Assembly: GCA_009780765.1 (NCBI GenBank)
Contig: WQZK01000072.1
Location: forward strand, 1 to 8,473
DNA: 8,473 nt
DNA from: Defluviitaleaceae bacterium
GTDB taxonomy: Bacteria > Bacillota > Clostridia > Lachnospirales > UBA5962
Direction of reading: 5' to 3'
Numbering within the stretch: position 1 is the first letter of the stretch; each line of letters begins with the position of its first letter. The position numbers were made by a program, and so were the translations under genes. The notes under the pieces are model-generated. The model had not been told where the DNA came from. It searched no databases and worked only from the letters and a program-made list of their open reading frames with translations. Below are positions 1 to 4,620 of this stretch, one piece after another.

Positions 1-44
1 GCAATCCATGCTTTTTCCCATATTTCGGTGCTTGCATGGATTGC
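1..44. repeat. 11-bp inverted repeat at the junction of two repeat copies
   Basis: GCAATCCATGC (1-11) is the exact reverse complement of 34-44. The left arm ends with GCAATCC, the typical end of the repeat described at 37-302, and the right arm begins with GGATTGC, its typical start. This therefore looks like the tail of an upstream copy facing the head of the next copy across a 22-base gap. The upstream copy is cut by the window edge, so its extent is unknown. Confidence 0.55.
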
Positions 45-302
45 TTCGTCGTACTTCCTTGTGGTTTGCCCTTTGGGCAAACTGGCTTCGCCACTCCAAG
101 CAGTTTTCTCAAGCGGTTTCGCTGTGCGAAACTGGCTACGCCACTCTGCCATAGGCAGAGCGCAAAGGGAAAACCGACCAAAGGTCGCTTTCACAAAGTG
201 AAAGTGCCAAGGCATGGCGAAAGCACTTGACTCCTCGCAATGACTTTTTACTCTTGTTTCGATACAACTCTACTGCGAGGAATGTAACAACGAAGCAATC
301 CA
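37..302. repeat. Composite MITE-like repeat with terminal inverted repeats
   Basis: The ends are near-perfect inverted repeats: 37-52 (TGGATTGCTTCGTCGT) matches the reverse complement of 287-302 at 15 of 16 positions. Inside are recognisable pieces of an intergenic repeat of the form GTCATTGCGAGGA...CGAAGCAATCC: CTCCTCGCAATGAC at 231-244 and GCGAGGAATGTAAC at 275-288. From memory, repeats with these ATTGCGAGGA and GAAGCAATCC cores are scattered between genes in many unrelated bacterial genomes. The middle (64-204) is a run of hairpins listed separately. No transposase or credible coding sequence lies inside, and the open frame across 36-230 is a by-product of the repeat. Mobility is inferred from the architecture only. 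Confidence 0.7.
64..204. repeat. Array of seven hairpins with three-base loops
   Basis: Seven perfect inverted repeats follow one another, each with a loop of exactly three bases: 64-82 (8-bp stem GTTTGCCC, loop TTT), 83-93 (TGGC, TTC), 116-132 (GTTTCGC, TGT), 133-143 (TGGC, TAC), 144-160 (CTCTGCC, ATA), 175-187 (CGACC, AAA) and 188-204 (CTTTCAC, AAA). Several abut with no gap. A 17-bp stretch is repeated directly with one change (79-95 and 129-145). Stem sequences differ while the geometry is kept, which suggests the folded form matters or that the hairpins arise by a templated process. The array sits inside the left arm of the composite repeat. Confidence 0.8.
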
Positions 303-306
303 GTAT

Positions 307-561
307 TTATTCTAAATCACTAAAATCAAAAAATTTATGCGGGCTTATTTCTAATGCAGCAGCTAATTTCAAAATAGGCAATAATTCACAATTATGATAT
401 TTATTAGGGTTTTCTATTCTGCCAATCGTGAATTTATTAACTCCTGAAAGCTCAGCTAATTCATCTTGAGATAAATTTCTTAAACTTCTTTGGCTTTTTA
501 CCTTAATTCCAACTTTGATTAAGTTTTTCATTGAAATATTTTCAATTTCATTAATATTCAT
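307..561 (-). CDS. Small XRE-family helix-turn-helix regulator
   Basis: This 84-aa protein is essentially one Cro/C1-type DNA-binding domain. The helix-turn-helix lies around residues 30-51, with the typical run LSQDELAELSGVNKFTIGRIE, and is followed by a helix and a short acidic tail. The start is set at ATG 561 because AGGTGGTG (575-568) sits 6 bases upstream. The in-frame GTG at 573 lies inside that ribosome site and is unlikely to be used. No toxin or second domain is visible. It stands alone between two repeat islands and is a likely autorepressor, given the direct repeats upstream (617-645). The target genes are unknown. It could be an orphan antitoxin or a remnant of a mobile element; its intact frame and good ribosome site argue that it is still expressed. 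Confidence 0.8.
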   Translation of the reverse strand: MNINEIENISMKNLIKVGIKVKSQRSLRNLSQDELAELSGVNKFTIGRIENPNKYHNCELLPILKLAAALEISPHKFFDFSDLE

Positions 562-567
562 TTTAGC

Positions 568-575
568 CACCACCT
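568..575 (-). promoter_or_regulatory. Ribosome binding site deciding the XRE gene start
   Basis: AGGTGGTG on the minus strand lies 6 bases before ATG 561. It overlaps the possible GTG start at 573, which makes that start very unlikely. Confidence 0.7.
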
Positions 576-616
576 ATATAAATTATAAATTGCATTATAA
601 AACTAATAAATGCATC

Positions 617-645
617 TATAAGTCATATTAGTTACTTATAAGTCA
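617..645. promoter_or_regulatory. Direct-repeat operator candidate upstream of the XRE gene
   Basis: TATAAGTCA occurs at 617-625 and again at 637-645, exactly 20 bp apart, close to two helical turns. The second copy is part of the 10-bp palindrome ACTTATAAGT (634-643). On the minus strand this places TTGACT (646-641), a -35-like hexamer, on the repeat. No well-spaced -10 goes with it, although TATAAT-like sequences are abundant between 575 and 600. Binding by the neighbouring XRE protein is inferred. Confidence 0.4.
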
Positions 646-693
646 ATTTTATTCTTGACTTTTGAAATTTAATAATTTATACTTAAGTTATTA

Positions 694-920
694 GATGAAT
701 TGCTTTGTCGTTATATTTTTTTCAATGGCATCCCTCGTCATTGTGAGATTGGCACGCAATACTATCTATATAGCAAACATTGCGAGGAGTGGCTTTGCTG
801 TGGTATGGCAGCCCATTTATTTGGAATGTTCGTTCTGTTCCCCTCACGGAACAACGTTTCTGAATTGCTTTGGACATAATATTAACGAATATTTAAAAGT
901 TCCTAGTCCTCGCAATGAAG
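694..920. repeat. Decayed second copy of the ATTGCGAGGA repeat family
   Basis: Pieces of the same repeat family recur here with substitutions: GAATTGCTTTGTCGTT (694-709), CTCGTCATTGTGAG (734-747), ATTGCGAGGAGTGGC (779-793), GAATTGCTTTGGAC (862-875) and TCCTCGCAATGAAG (907-920). A hairpin at 836-853 (TGTTCC, loop CCTCAC, GGAACA) lies between pieces. No gene is supported in this 420-base gap between the XRE gene and the SLH gene. The open frame 695-955 is only repeat sequence read in one phase. Together with the 37-302 element this brackets the XRE gene. Confidence 0.6.
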
Positions 921-928
921 TTGAAATG

Positions 929-966
929 AAAAAAGCTAATCACTTTAAGTTGTGATTAGCTTTTTT
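929..966. terminator. Bidirectional intrinsic terminator after the SLH gene
   Basis: A perfect 15-bp inverted repeat, AAAAAAGCTAATCAC (929-943) and its complement (952-966), has an 8-base loop and an A/T run on each side. Read on the minus strand it lies 28 bases past the SLH gene stop and ends in a T run, as expected of a rho-independent terminator. It would also stop transcription coming from the left. Confidence 0.85.
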
Positions 967-994
967 ATATTATTTTAGGGGGATTGATTTTAAA

Positions 995-1882
995 TTAATC
1001 TCTCGAGAGTAGCTCGGTTATATGCAGGTCGTTGGCAGCAAGTTCGATATTCGTAAATGCCCAATGCTCAGGGCCAACATCTGTAAACGATCTAAGTCCA
1101 GCAACAAGATGAGGGTATAAATCTCTTTCAGTTGCGTGGTTTATAATAGTAACCGCTTCTGCCCTTGTTAAAAATGCGTTTGGTCTAAATGTTCCATCTG
1201 GATAGCCAACTATCCACCCTTCTAAAACGCCTGCCATTACAAAGCCATAGCCCCAATGGTCGCGAGATAAGTCAGGGAAAGGCGAGTTTGCAAAGCTTGG
1301 TTCAACGTCCATAAACTTAGTCATAAGTGTTAAAAACTCGGCACGAGTAATTGGGTTATCTGGCCTAAAAGTGCCATCAGGGTAACCTGTTATAACACCA
1401 ATCCAAGTTAAGTAACTAACTGCTGTGTACCACCAAGCATCAGTTTGCATATCACTAAAAGGTGCTGGGCGAGGTGCACGGAGTGCAGAGTTATCTAAAA
1501 GTCTATAAAGCATCATTGCCATTTCAGCACGAGTGATTGAGTTGTTTGGCCTAAAAGTTCTATCAGGATAACCTGAAACGTATGCTCTTAAAACACGAGA
1601 TCTAGAACCTATAGGAATATGCGGCCTTGGGCCAGGCCCAGGAGTTACAGGGAGAAAGCCGCCGCCACCGCCACCAGTACCACCACCGCCGCCACCGCTA
1701 CTACCGTCGTTGTTAGGGTTTAAAATGGTGCCGCCAACTATGGTTTGCCCTTGCCCGCCGATATCTGGTTGTACGGTTACTCTGCCCTCGTCAAGGTCGT
1801 TATCGTCACTTGCATATGAAGTTATTCCAGTTGCTCCAAAAAGCATTATAAAAGTTAAAAATATTGCAATTGTTTTTTTCAT
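995..1882 (-). CDS. Secreted SLH-domain surface protein
   Basis: The 295-aa precursor has a signal peptide (residues 1-24, KK then a hydrophobic stretch, likely cut after SYA), a short acidic segment, a Gly-only run (about 63-75), a Pro-rich hinge (77-90), and three surface-layer homology repeats. The repeats are marked by GYPD-TFRP-TRAE at 104-120, 166-182 and 226-242, and the protein ends with a half-repeat FTDVGPEHW (267-275). SLH repeats bind pyruvylated secondary cell-wall polymer and tether proteins to the wall. There is no enzymatic or adhesive domain: it is only anchor plus flexible linker. The ribosome site AGGGAG sits 7 bases before the ATG. The mature part has one Lys and about 19 Arg. 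It may be a wall spacer, or it may present a partner such as the secreted protein encoded upstream. The family call is firm; the role is not. Confidence 0.92.
   Translation of the reverse strand: MKKTIAIFLTFIMLFGATGITSYASDDNDLDEGRVTVQPDIGGQGQTIVGGTILNPNNDGSSGGGGGGTGGGGGGFLPVTPGPGPRPHIPIGSRSRVLRAYVSGYPDRTFRPNNSITRAEMAMMLYRLLDNSALRAPRPAPFSDMQTDAWWYTAVSYLTWIGVITGYPDGTFRPDNPITRAEFLTLMTKFMDVEPSFANSPFPDLSRDHWGYGFVMAGVLEGWIVGYPDGTFRPNAFLTRAEAVTIINHATERDLYPHLVAGLRSFTDVGPEHWAFTNIELAANDLHITELLSRD
1660..1707 (-). repeat. Low-complexity poly-glycine coding tract
   Basis: A GC-rich triplet run (CCN on the plus strand) encodes two blocks of consecutive glycines separated by one threonine in the SLH protein linker. 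Such tracts can change length by slippage, so linker length may vary between strains. Confidence 0.65.
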
Positions 1883-1936
1883 GTTAAAACTCCCTATTCG
1901 TTTAGATATTTTCGTTATATTTATTGTGTTTATATT

Positions 1937-2032
1937 TTAAGCATATAGTTTAGCAAAAATTTGTTGAAGAATAGTAGCCGTTGTAAAAGCTACAAAAACT
2001 AACTTTATTATATTTTTTATTATTGTTTTCAT
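1937..2032 (-). CDS. Hypothetical 31-aa hydrophobic peptide
   Basis: This short frame starts at ATG 2032 and stops with TAA at 1937. AAAGGGG lies 8 bases upstream of the start, a good ribosome site. The peptide begins MKTIIKNIIKLVF, a basic amphipathic start, continues hydrophobic (VAFTTATILQQIF) and ends AKLYA. The length and basic-then-hydrophobic plan resemble small membrane peptides and the leader of AgrD-type signal peptides, but there is no Cys or Ser-containing macrocycle segment, so AgrD is not supported. It lies 54 bases before the SLH gene and may be cotranscribed with it. Support is the ribosome site plus a sensible amino-acid order; chance cannot be excluded for so short a frame. 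Confidence 0.4.
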   Translation of the reverse strand: MKTIIKNIIKLVFVAFTTATILQQIFAKLYA

Positions 2033-2065
2033 ATGTAAAACCCCTTTAAAGCGTAGGCTTTTCAG

Positions 2066-2126
2066 ATAAAAATAAGCTAAACTTCAAAAATTTGATTGAA
2101 ATTTTAGGAGCTTAGCTTATTTTTAT
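2066..2126. terminator. Long stem-loop, likely terminator, upstream of the 31-aa frame
   Basis: ATAAAAATAAGCTAA (2066-2080) pairs perfectly with 2112-2126 around a 31-base loop. The arms are A/T-rich at the outside and end in broken T runs on both strands, the better one on the plus strand. On the minus strand it lies about 95 bases past the stop of the secreted-protein gene and could end that transcript before the peptide and SLH genes. The long loop is unusual for a terminator. Confidence 0.55.
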
Positions 2127-2139
2127 TTGAATTTTTTTA

Positions 2140-2177
2140 GAGATTACAGAGAAGGGGAGAGCCAACTCTGTAATCTC
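2140..2177. repeat. Perfect 12-bp hairpin without a T run
   Basis: GAGATTACAGAG (2140-2151) and its exact complement (2166-2177) enclose a 14-base purine-rich loop (AAGGGGAGAGCCAA). It begins about 45 bases past the stop codon of the secreted-protein gene on the minus strand. In that direction it is followed by an A run rather than T, so it is not a standard terminator. A 3'-end stabiliser of an abundant mRNA is one possibility; this is inferred. Confidence 0.6.
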
Positions 2178-2221
2178 AATAAGTTTGAATTTAAATCAGT
2201 ATAATTATATGTTAGTTATAA

Positions 2222-2935
2222 TTAGATACCAAATCTTAAAATCATAGTGTGTCTAGTAGTAGTGCTTGTTAAAGCATCAAACCAAGTTTGACCAGCAGCA
2301 CCAGTGAAACCAGGGTTGATTCTACCAGTGAAGATGTACTCAAGAGCTGCAGTGTTGTTAAGTGTACCTAAAGTTACAGGAGTACCTAAAACGCCAACAG
2401 GACCAGTAGCAGCAGGTTGGATTAAAGTAGCACCTGCAAAACGGTTAGCTGGAGCAAATTCGCCAGCGAAGTTTCTAGTGCCGTTAGCATTAAGAAGAAC
2501 GCGTGCTAAGTGAAGTTCAACAACAGTGTCAATCTCAGTGTTAGTTTGACCAAGGATTGCGTTGAAAGCTACTAATTGAGCAGTGATAGTTCTAGTTGAA
2601 GTTGTAGAAATTCTGTGGATACCAGAACCGATAAAGTTGTCTTCCCAAGAACCTGGAGCAAAGTCAATTGTGTTAGCGTCGCCAGGAACTACTGCCCAGT
2701 GAGCTGCGTGAGGCATAGTTACAGAAACGATGTCTAATTCACCTTCGTCTGGATCCATAACTGTACCAGTTACTACTACGTTTCTTCTGTCGTTAGGGTA
2801 TTCGCCAACTTCAAAAGACTCAACGTTTGATGGTGGAGTAACGATGTTGTTTGAACCTGGAAGTGAAGCAAATGCTACTACACTTGATGCTAAAATAGCT
2901 GTTGCAGTTAAAACTGCGAAAATAGTTTTTTTCAT
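2222..2935 (-). CDS. Secreted 237-aa protein of unknown family, probably abundant
   Basis: The start is ATG 2935: GGAG is placed 9 bases upstream, and the signal peptide (residues 1-23, ending VAFA) begins there. The frame extends 27 codons further upstream to 3016 but without a ribosome site. The mature part (about 214 aa) is rich in Thr, Val, Ala, Gly and Asn and looks all-beta, with no membrane segment, sortase motif or wall-binding repeat. It contains no Lys and no Cys. Codon choice differs from the neighbours: 15 of 16 Asn codons are AAC, most Asp codons are GAC, and Ile often uses ATC, the pattern of very highly expressed genes. The upstream gene encodes a membrane protein with an outside domain, and the downstream genes include an SLH protein, so a structural surface or fibre component is plausible. 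I do not recognise the family. Confidence 0.85.
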   Translation of the reverse strand: MKKTIFAVLTATAILASSVVAFASLPGSNNIVTPPSNVESFEVGEYPNDRRNVVVTGTVMDPDEGELDIVSVTMPHAAHWAVVPGDANTIDFAPGSWEDNFIGSGIHRISTTSTRTITAQLVAFNAILGQTNTEIDTVVELHLARVLLNANGTRNFAGEFAPANRFAGATLIQPAATGPVGVLGTPVTLGTLNNTAALEYIFTGRINPGFTGAAGQTWFDALTSTTTRHTMILRFGI

Positions 2936-2962
2936 GATTGAAATCTCCTTTTTTGATTTTAT

Positions 2963-2983
2963 ATATTTACGTTTGGTAAATAT
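2963..2983. promoter_or_regulatory. 8-bp-arm palindrome before the secreted-protein gene
   Basis: ATATTTAC (2963-2970) and GTAAATAT (2976-2983) flank GTTTG, in the 73-base gap between the membrane-protein gene and the secreted-protein gene. It could be an operator or an mRNA hairpin in the leader of the downstream gene. A clear -35/-10 pair is not visible in this gap, so a separate promoter for the abundant downstream gene is not proven. Confidence 0.4.
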
Positions 2984-3008
2984 TGTGTGTTGTGTAACTT
3001 GTAATTGA

Positions 3009-3656
3009 TTATCCACCTATGGTGATAATTAGCTCGGCTTGTTGTACCGAAATCTCTTCAAATGTTTCAAAATGATAGAACGTAAGCTCTGCAACTGCCC
3101 TATGTTCGCCTGGTGGTAATTCTACCATTAACCTATCACGGTCTATGTGATGGTTAGGAGCAAGCATATTGGTTGTGTAGATTAAATCGCTCAAGCCACC
3201 CAAAGCATTTAGTAAGTAAATGTCTGCTCTGAAGAAGTGCAGATTGTACGGAGGATTTTCTATTTGTAAAGTTCCAGTGCTTGTTCCGTTTGCAAATACT
3301 GGTCTTGCGTTTATTCTGAAAGATATTAGATTTTCATCAGCTTCACGCTGTAGTGCTTCTATTATCTCCTCAGCAGTTCTACCAGGTAGAAGACCTTCTG
3401 TACCCGCACCGATTATAAAGCCCATTTCAAATGGGTTATTTCTTTGCCACGGCCTAATGTCTAAAACAAAAATTAAAACGCTGGATACTATTAATAGTAA
3501 TAAGAGTAGAAGTAGTAAAAGTAACTTCTTCTTTTTCTTTTTTTCTTTCTCTTCGAGGGGTTCGGGTTCTTCGGGAGCAGCAACACTTGCACCACTTTGA
3601 CGAAGAGCCAAAACCCTCTCTTGAGCTTCCTTTAGCACATCTCTTTCTTGATCCAT
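3009..3656 (-). CDS. Single-pass membrane protein with poly-Lys/poly-Leu anchor
   Basis: The 215-aa protein has three parts. The first is an acidic N-terminus, likely cytoplasmic (residues 1-38, coiled-coil-like start and a Pro/Glu stretch). Six lysines (39-44) then run straight into 11 leucines and a transmembrane helix (45-65). The rest is an external domain of 150 aa. The external part has the run IENPPYNLHFFRADIYLL and then a segment ending in PPGEHRAVAELTFYHF, which looks like a beta-sandwich. From memory, similar IENPPYN-type outside domains occur in other Firmicute membrane proteins beside secreted beta-rich proteins, but I cannot name a family. The start ATG 3656 has GGAGGTGA 5 bases upstream; the ATG at 3671 overlaps that site and the expected transcription start. 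The outside domain has no Lys. It lies 73 bases upstream of the secreted-protein gene in the same orientation, so a partner or anchor role is inferred. Confidence 0.85.
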   Translation of the reverse strand: MDQERDVLKEAQERVLALRQSGASVAAPEEPEPLEEKEKKKKKKLLLLLLLLLLLIVSSVLIFVLDIRPWQRNNPFEMGFIIGAGTEGLLPGRTAEEIIEALQREADENLISFRINARPVFANGTSTGTLQIENPPYNLHFFRADIYLLNALGGLSDLIYTTNMLAPNHHIDRDRLMVELPPGEHRAVAELTFYHFETFEEISVQQAELIITIGG

Positions 3657-3660
3657 TTTA

Positions 3661-3668
3661 ATCACCTC
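3661..3668 (-). promoter_or_regulatory. Ribosome binding site deciding the membrane-protein start
   Basis: GGAGGTGA on the minus strand sits 4-5 bases before ATG 3656 and overlaps the codons after the alternative ATG 3671. The promoter at 3678-3706 would start transcription near 3671, which leaves no leader for the upstream ATG. Confidence 0.75.
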
Positions 3669-3677
3669 CATGTGTTA

Positions 3678-3706
3678 AGAATACAACACCTTAAAGTTTT
3701 TGTCAA
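3678..3706 (-). promoter_or_regulatory. Sigma-A-type promoter of the membrane/secreted protein pair
   Basis: On the minus strand there is a perfect -35 TTGACA (3706-3701), a 17-base spacer, and -10 TATTCT (3683-3678). The predicted start is near 3671, giving a leader of about 15 bases. It probably drives the membrane-protein gene and possibly the secreted-protein gene behind it. Confidence 0.8.
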
Positions 3707-4059
3707 CGAACAATAATTGTAAAAATCATTACCATTTCTTGAACAAATAAACATTAAGAGTTTTGTAGTCCTAATCAATTACTTGTTACTTATATTTAGA
3801 TTACTGCCATTCAAGCTTGCATATTAATACACGCTTGAAAAACAGTAATTTTAAATATCGGTTTTATCATAAAGCTAAATCTTAAAATCTTATATCTTTT
3901 ATATTTTACTATTAAGTTTTTTGCTTTATAACCATATAGATGTTAAAAATGAACTTCGCGTTACATTATTTTAAAAAAAATATGAATTTTTTTAAAACTT
4001 TTTTTAAAACGTGTGTAAAAATATTGAGTATACTAATGAAGAAAGCGGAATTTAAAAAT
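3707..4059. other. AT-rich non-coding gap
   Basis: No supported gene lies between the promoter at 3678-3706 and the lipoprotein stop. The stretch contains a long imperfect stem-loop (3792-3858) and an exact 12-bp tandem duplication, TTTTTTTAAAAC at 3987-3998 and 3999-4010. No well-formed GC-rich terminator follows the lipoprotein gene at 4060, so the end of the kam operon transcript is unclear. The stem-loop at 3792-3858 is the best candidate. Confidence 0.5.
3792..3858. repeat. Long imperfect stem-loop in the intergenic gap
   Basis: Nested arms pair in order: ATATTTA (3792-3798) with 3852-3858, ATTACTG (3800-3806) with 3843-3849, and TTCAAGC (3810-3816) with GCTTGAA (3833-3839), separated by small internal loops. 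The whole is about 67 bases. It may be the terminator of the operon ending at 4060 or a small structured RNA. The T-rich flank is modest on either strand. Confidence 0.5.
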
Positions 4060-4620
4060 TTACATCGTAAAAGCAAATTCTTGTACTAACCTTATGAGGT
4101 TGCCATTTTGAACTTCGATAAAGTGTACAACAGTTGGAAAGAAATACTCCATAAAATTTTCAAGGGTATTTGTGGTATGTAATCTATTGCCATCTTCATC
4201 GGTATCAAATAGCAGCAAGTTATCAACAAATATAAATTCTGTATTTGCTGCAACCTCGAAAGAAAGTGCTTCTATGCCTGCTTGCTCTACATAATGCCAG
4301 TGTTCTTCACTATGCCAGTTTGGGCGGATATGTATGCCGCTTGGAAAATCGTATAAAGTTAGCCCAAACTCTTGTAGTTTTTGGGTATCGTTTCGTTCGA
4401 TAAATATTATAGAGCTTGAACTGGTGTCATGAAAAAAATTACTACCATCACCAGTTATAGCGTCATAAATAATAAAAACCTCTACAGGGGTAATATACAG
4501 CCTATTATCTCGAATTTCTATAAACCCTGAATACGTCTTAGTTTCAAGGGGTTGGGTGCATGATGCAAGTGAAGAAAGCCCGAGTGTTAAAATTATTGCT
4601 AAAATACATAGCCTTTTCAT
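4060..4620 (-). CDS. Predicted lipoprotein, unknown function
   Basis: The 186-aa precursor has a lipoprotein signal: MKR, a hydrophobic stretch and the lipobox LASC, with the lipid-bearing Cys at residue 21. The mature part is acidic with many aromatic residues and contains HSEEHWHYVE (around residues 103-112), a His-rich patch that could bind metal; this last point is speculative. The ATG at 4620 overlaps the KamC stop (ATGA), and GGAGG lies 6 bases upstream, so translation is probably coupled to kamC. It is the last gene of the operon. No family is recognised. Placing an envelope lipoprotein in an operon of cytoplasmic enzyme-maintenance proteins is unexpected. Mature Lys count is two. Confidence 0.85.
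   Translation of the reverse strand: MKRLCILAIILTLGLSSLASCTQPLETKTYSGFIEIRDNRLYITPVEVFIIYDAITGDGSNFFHDTSSSSIIFIERNDTQKLQEFGLTLYDFPSGIHIRPNWHSEEHWHYVEQAGIEALSFEVAANTEFIFVDNLLLFDTDEDGNRLHTTNTLENFMEYFFPTVVHFIEVQNGNLIRLVQEFAFTM

Noticed and set aside
36..230. Open reading frame of 64 codons on the plus strand
   Set aside because: It is made entirely of repeat and hairpin sequence, has no ribosome site and no protein-like pattern.
37..302. CRISPR array
   Set aside because: Repeats are palindromic and of unequal length, with no regular unique spacers and no cas gene.
695..955. Open reading frame of 86 codons on the plus strand
   Set aside because: It covers the decayed repeat and runs into the terminator stem at 929-966; there is no ribosome site.
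1710..1940. Plus-strand frames over the SLH, secreted, membrane, kamC, kamB and phzF genes (for example this one)
   Set aside because: Each is a shadow of a well-supported minus-strand gene and none has a matching ribosome site and domain.
1937..2032. AgrD-type autoinducing peptide precursor
   Set aside because: The peptide lacks the Cys or Ser of the thiolactone/lactone ring and an acidic tail, and no AgrB gene is nearby.
2936..3016. N-terminal extension of the secreted protein to 3016
   Set aside because: It would place 27 residues before a perfect signal peptide and overlaps the previous gene; the ribosome site belongs to ATG 2935.
3987..4010. Exact 12-bp tandem duplication TTTTTTTAAAAC
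   Set aside because: It is low-complexity A/T sequence where slippage is common; no function is indicated.
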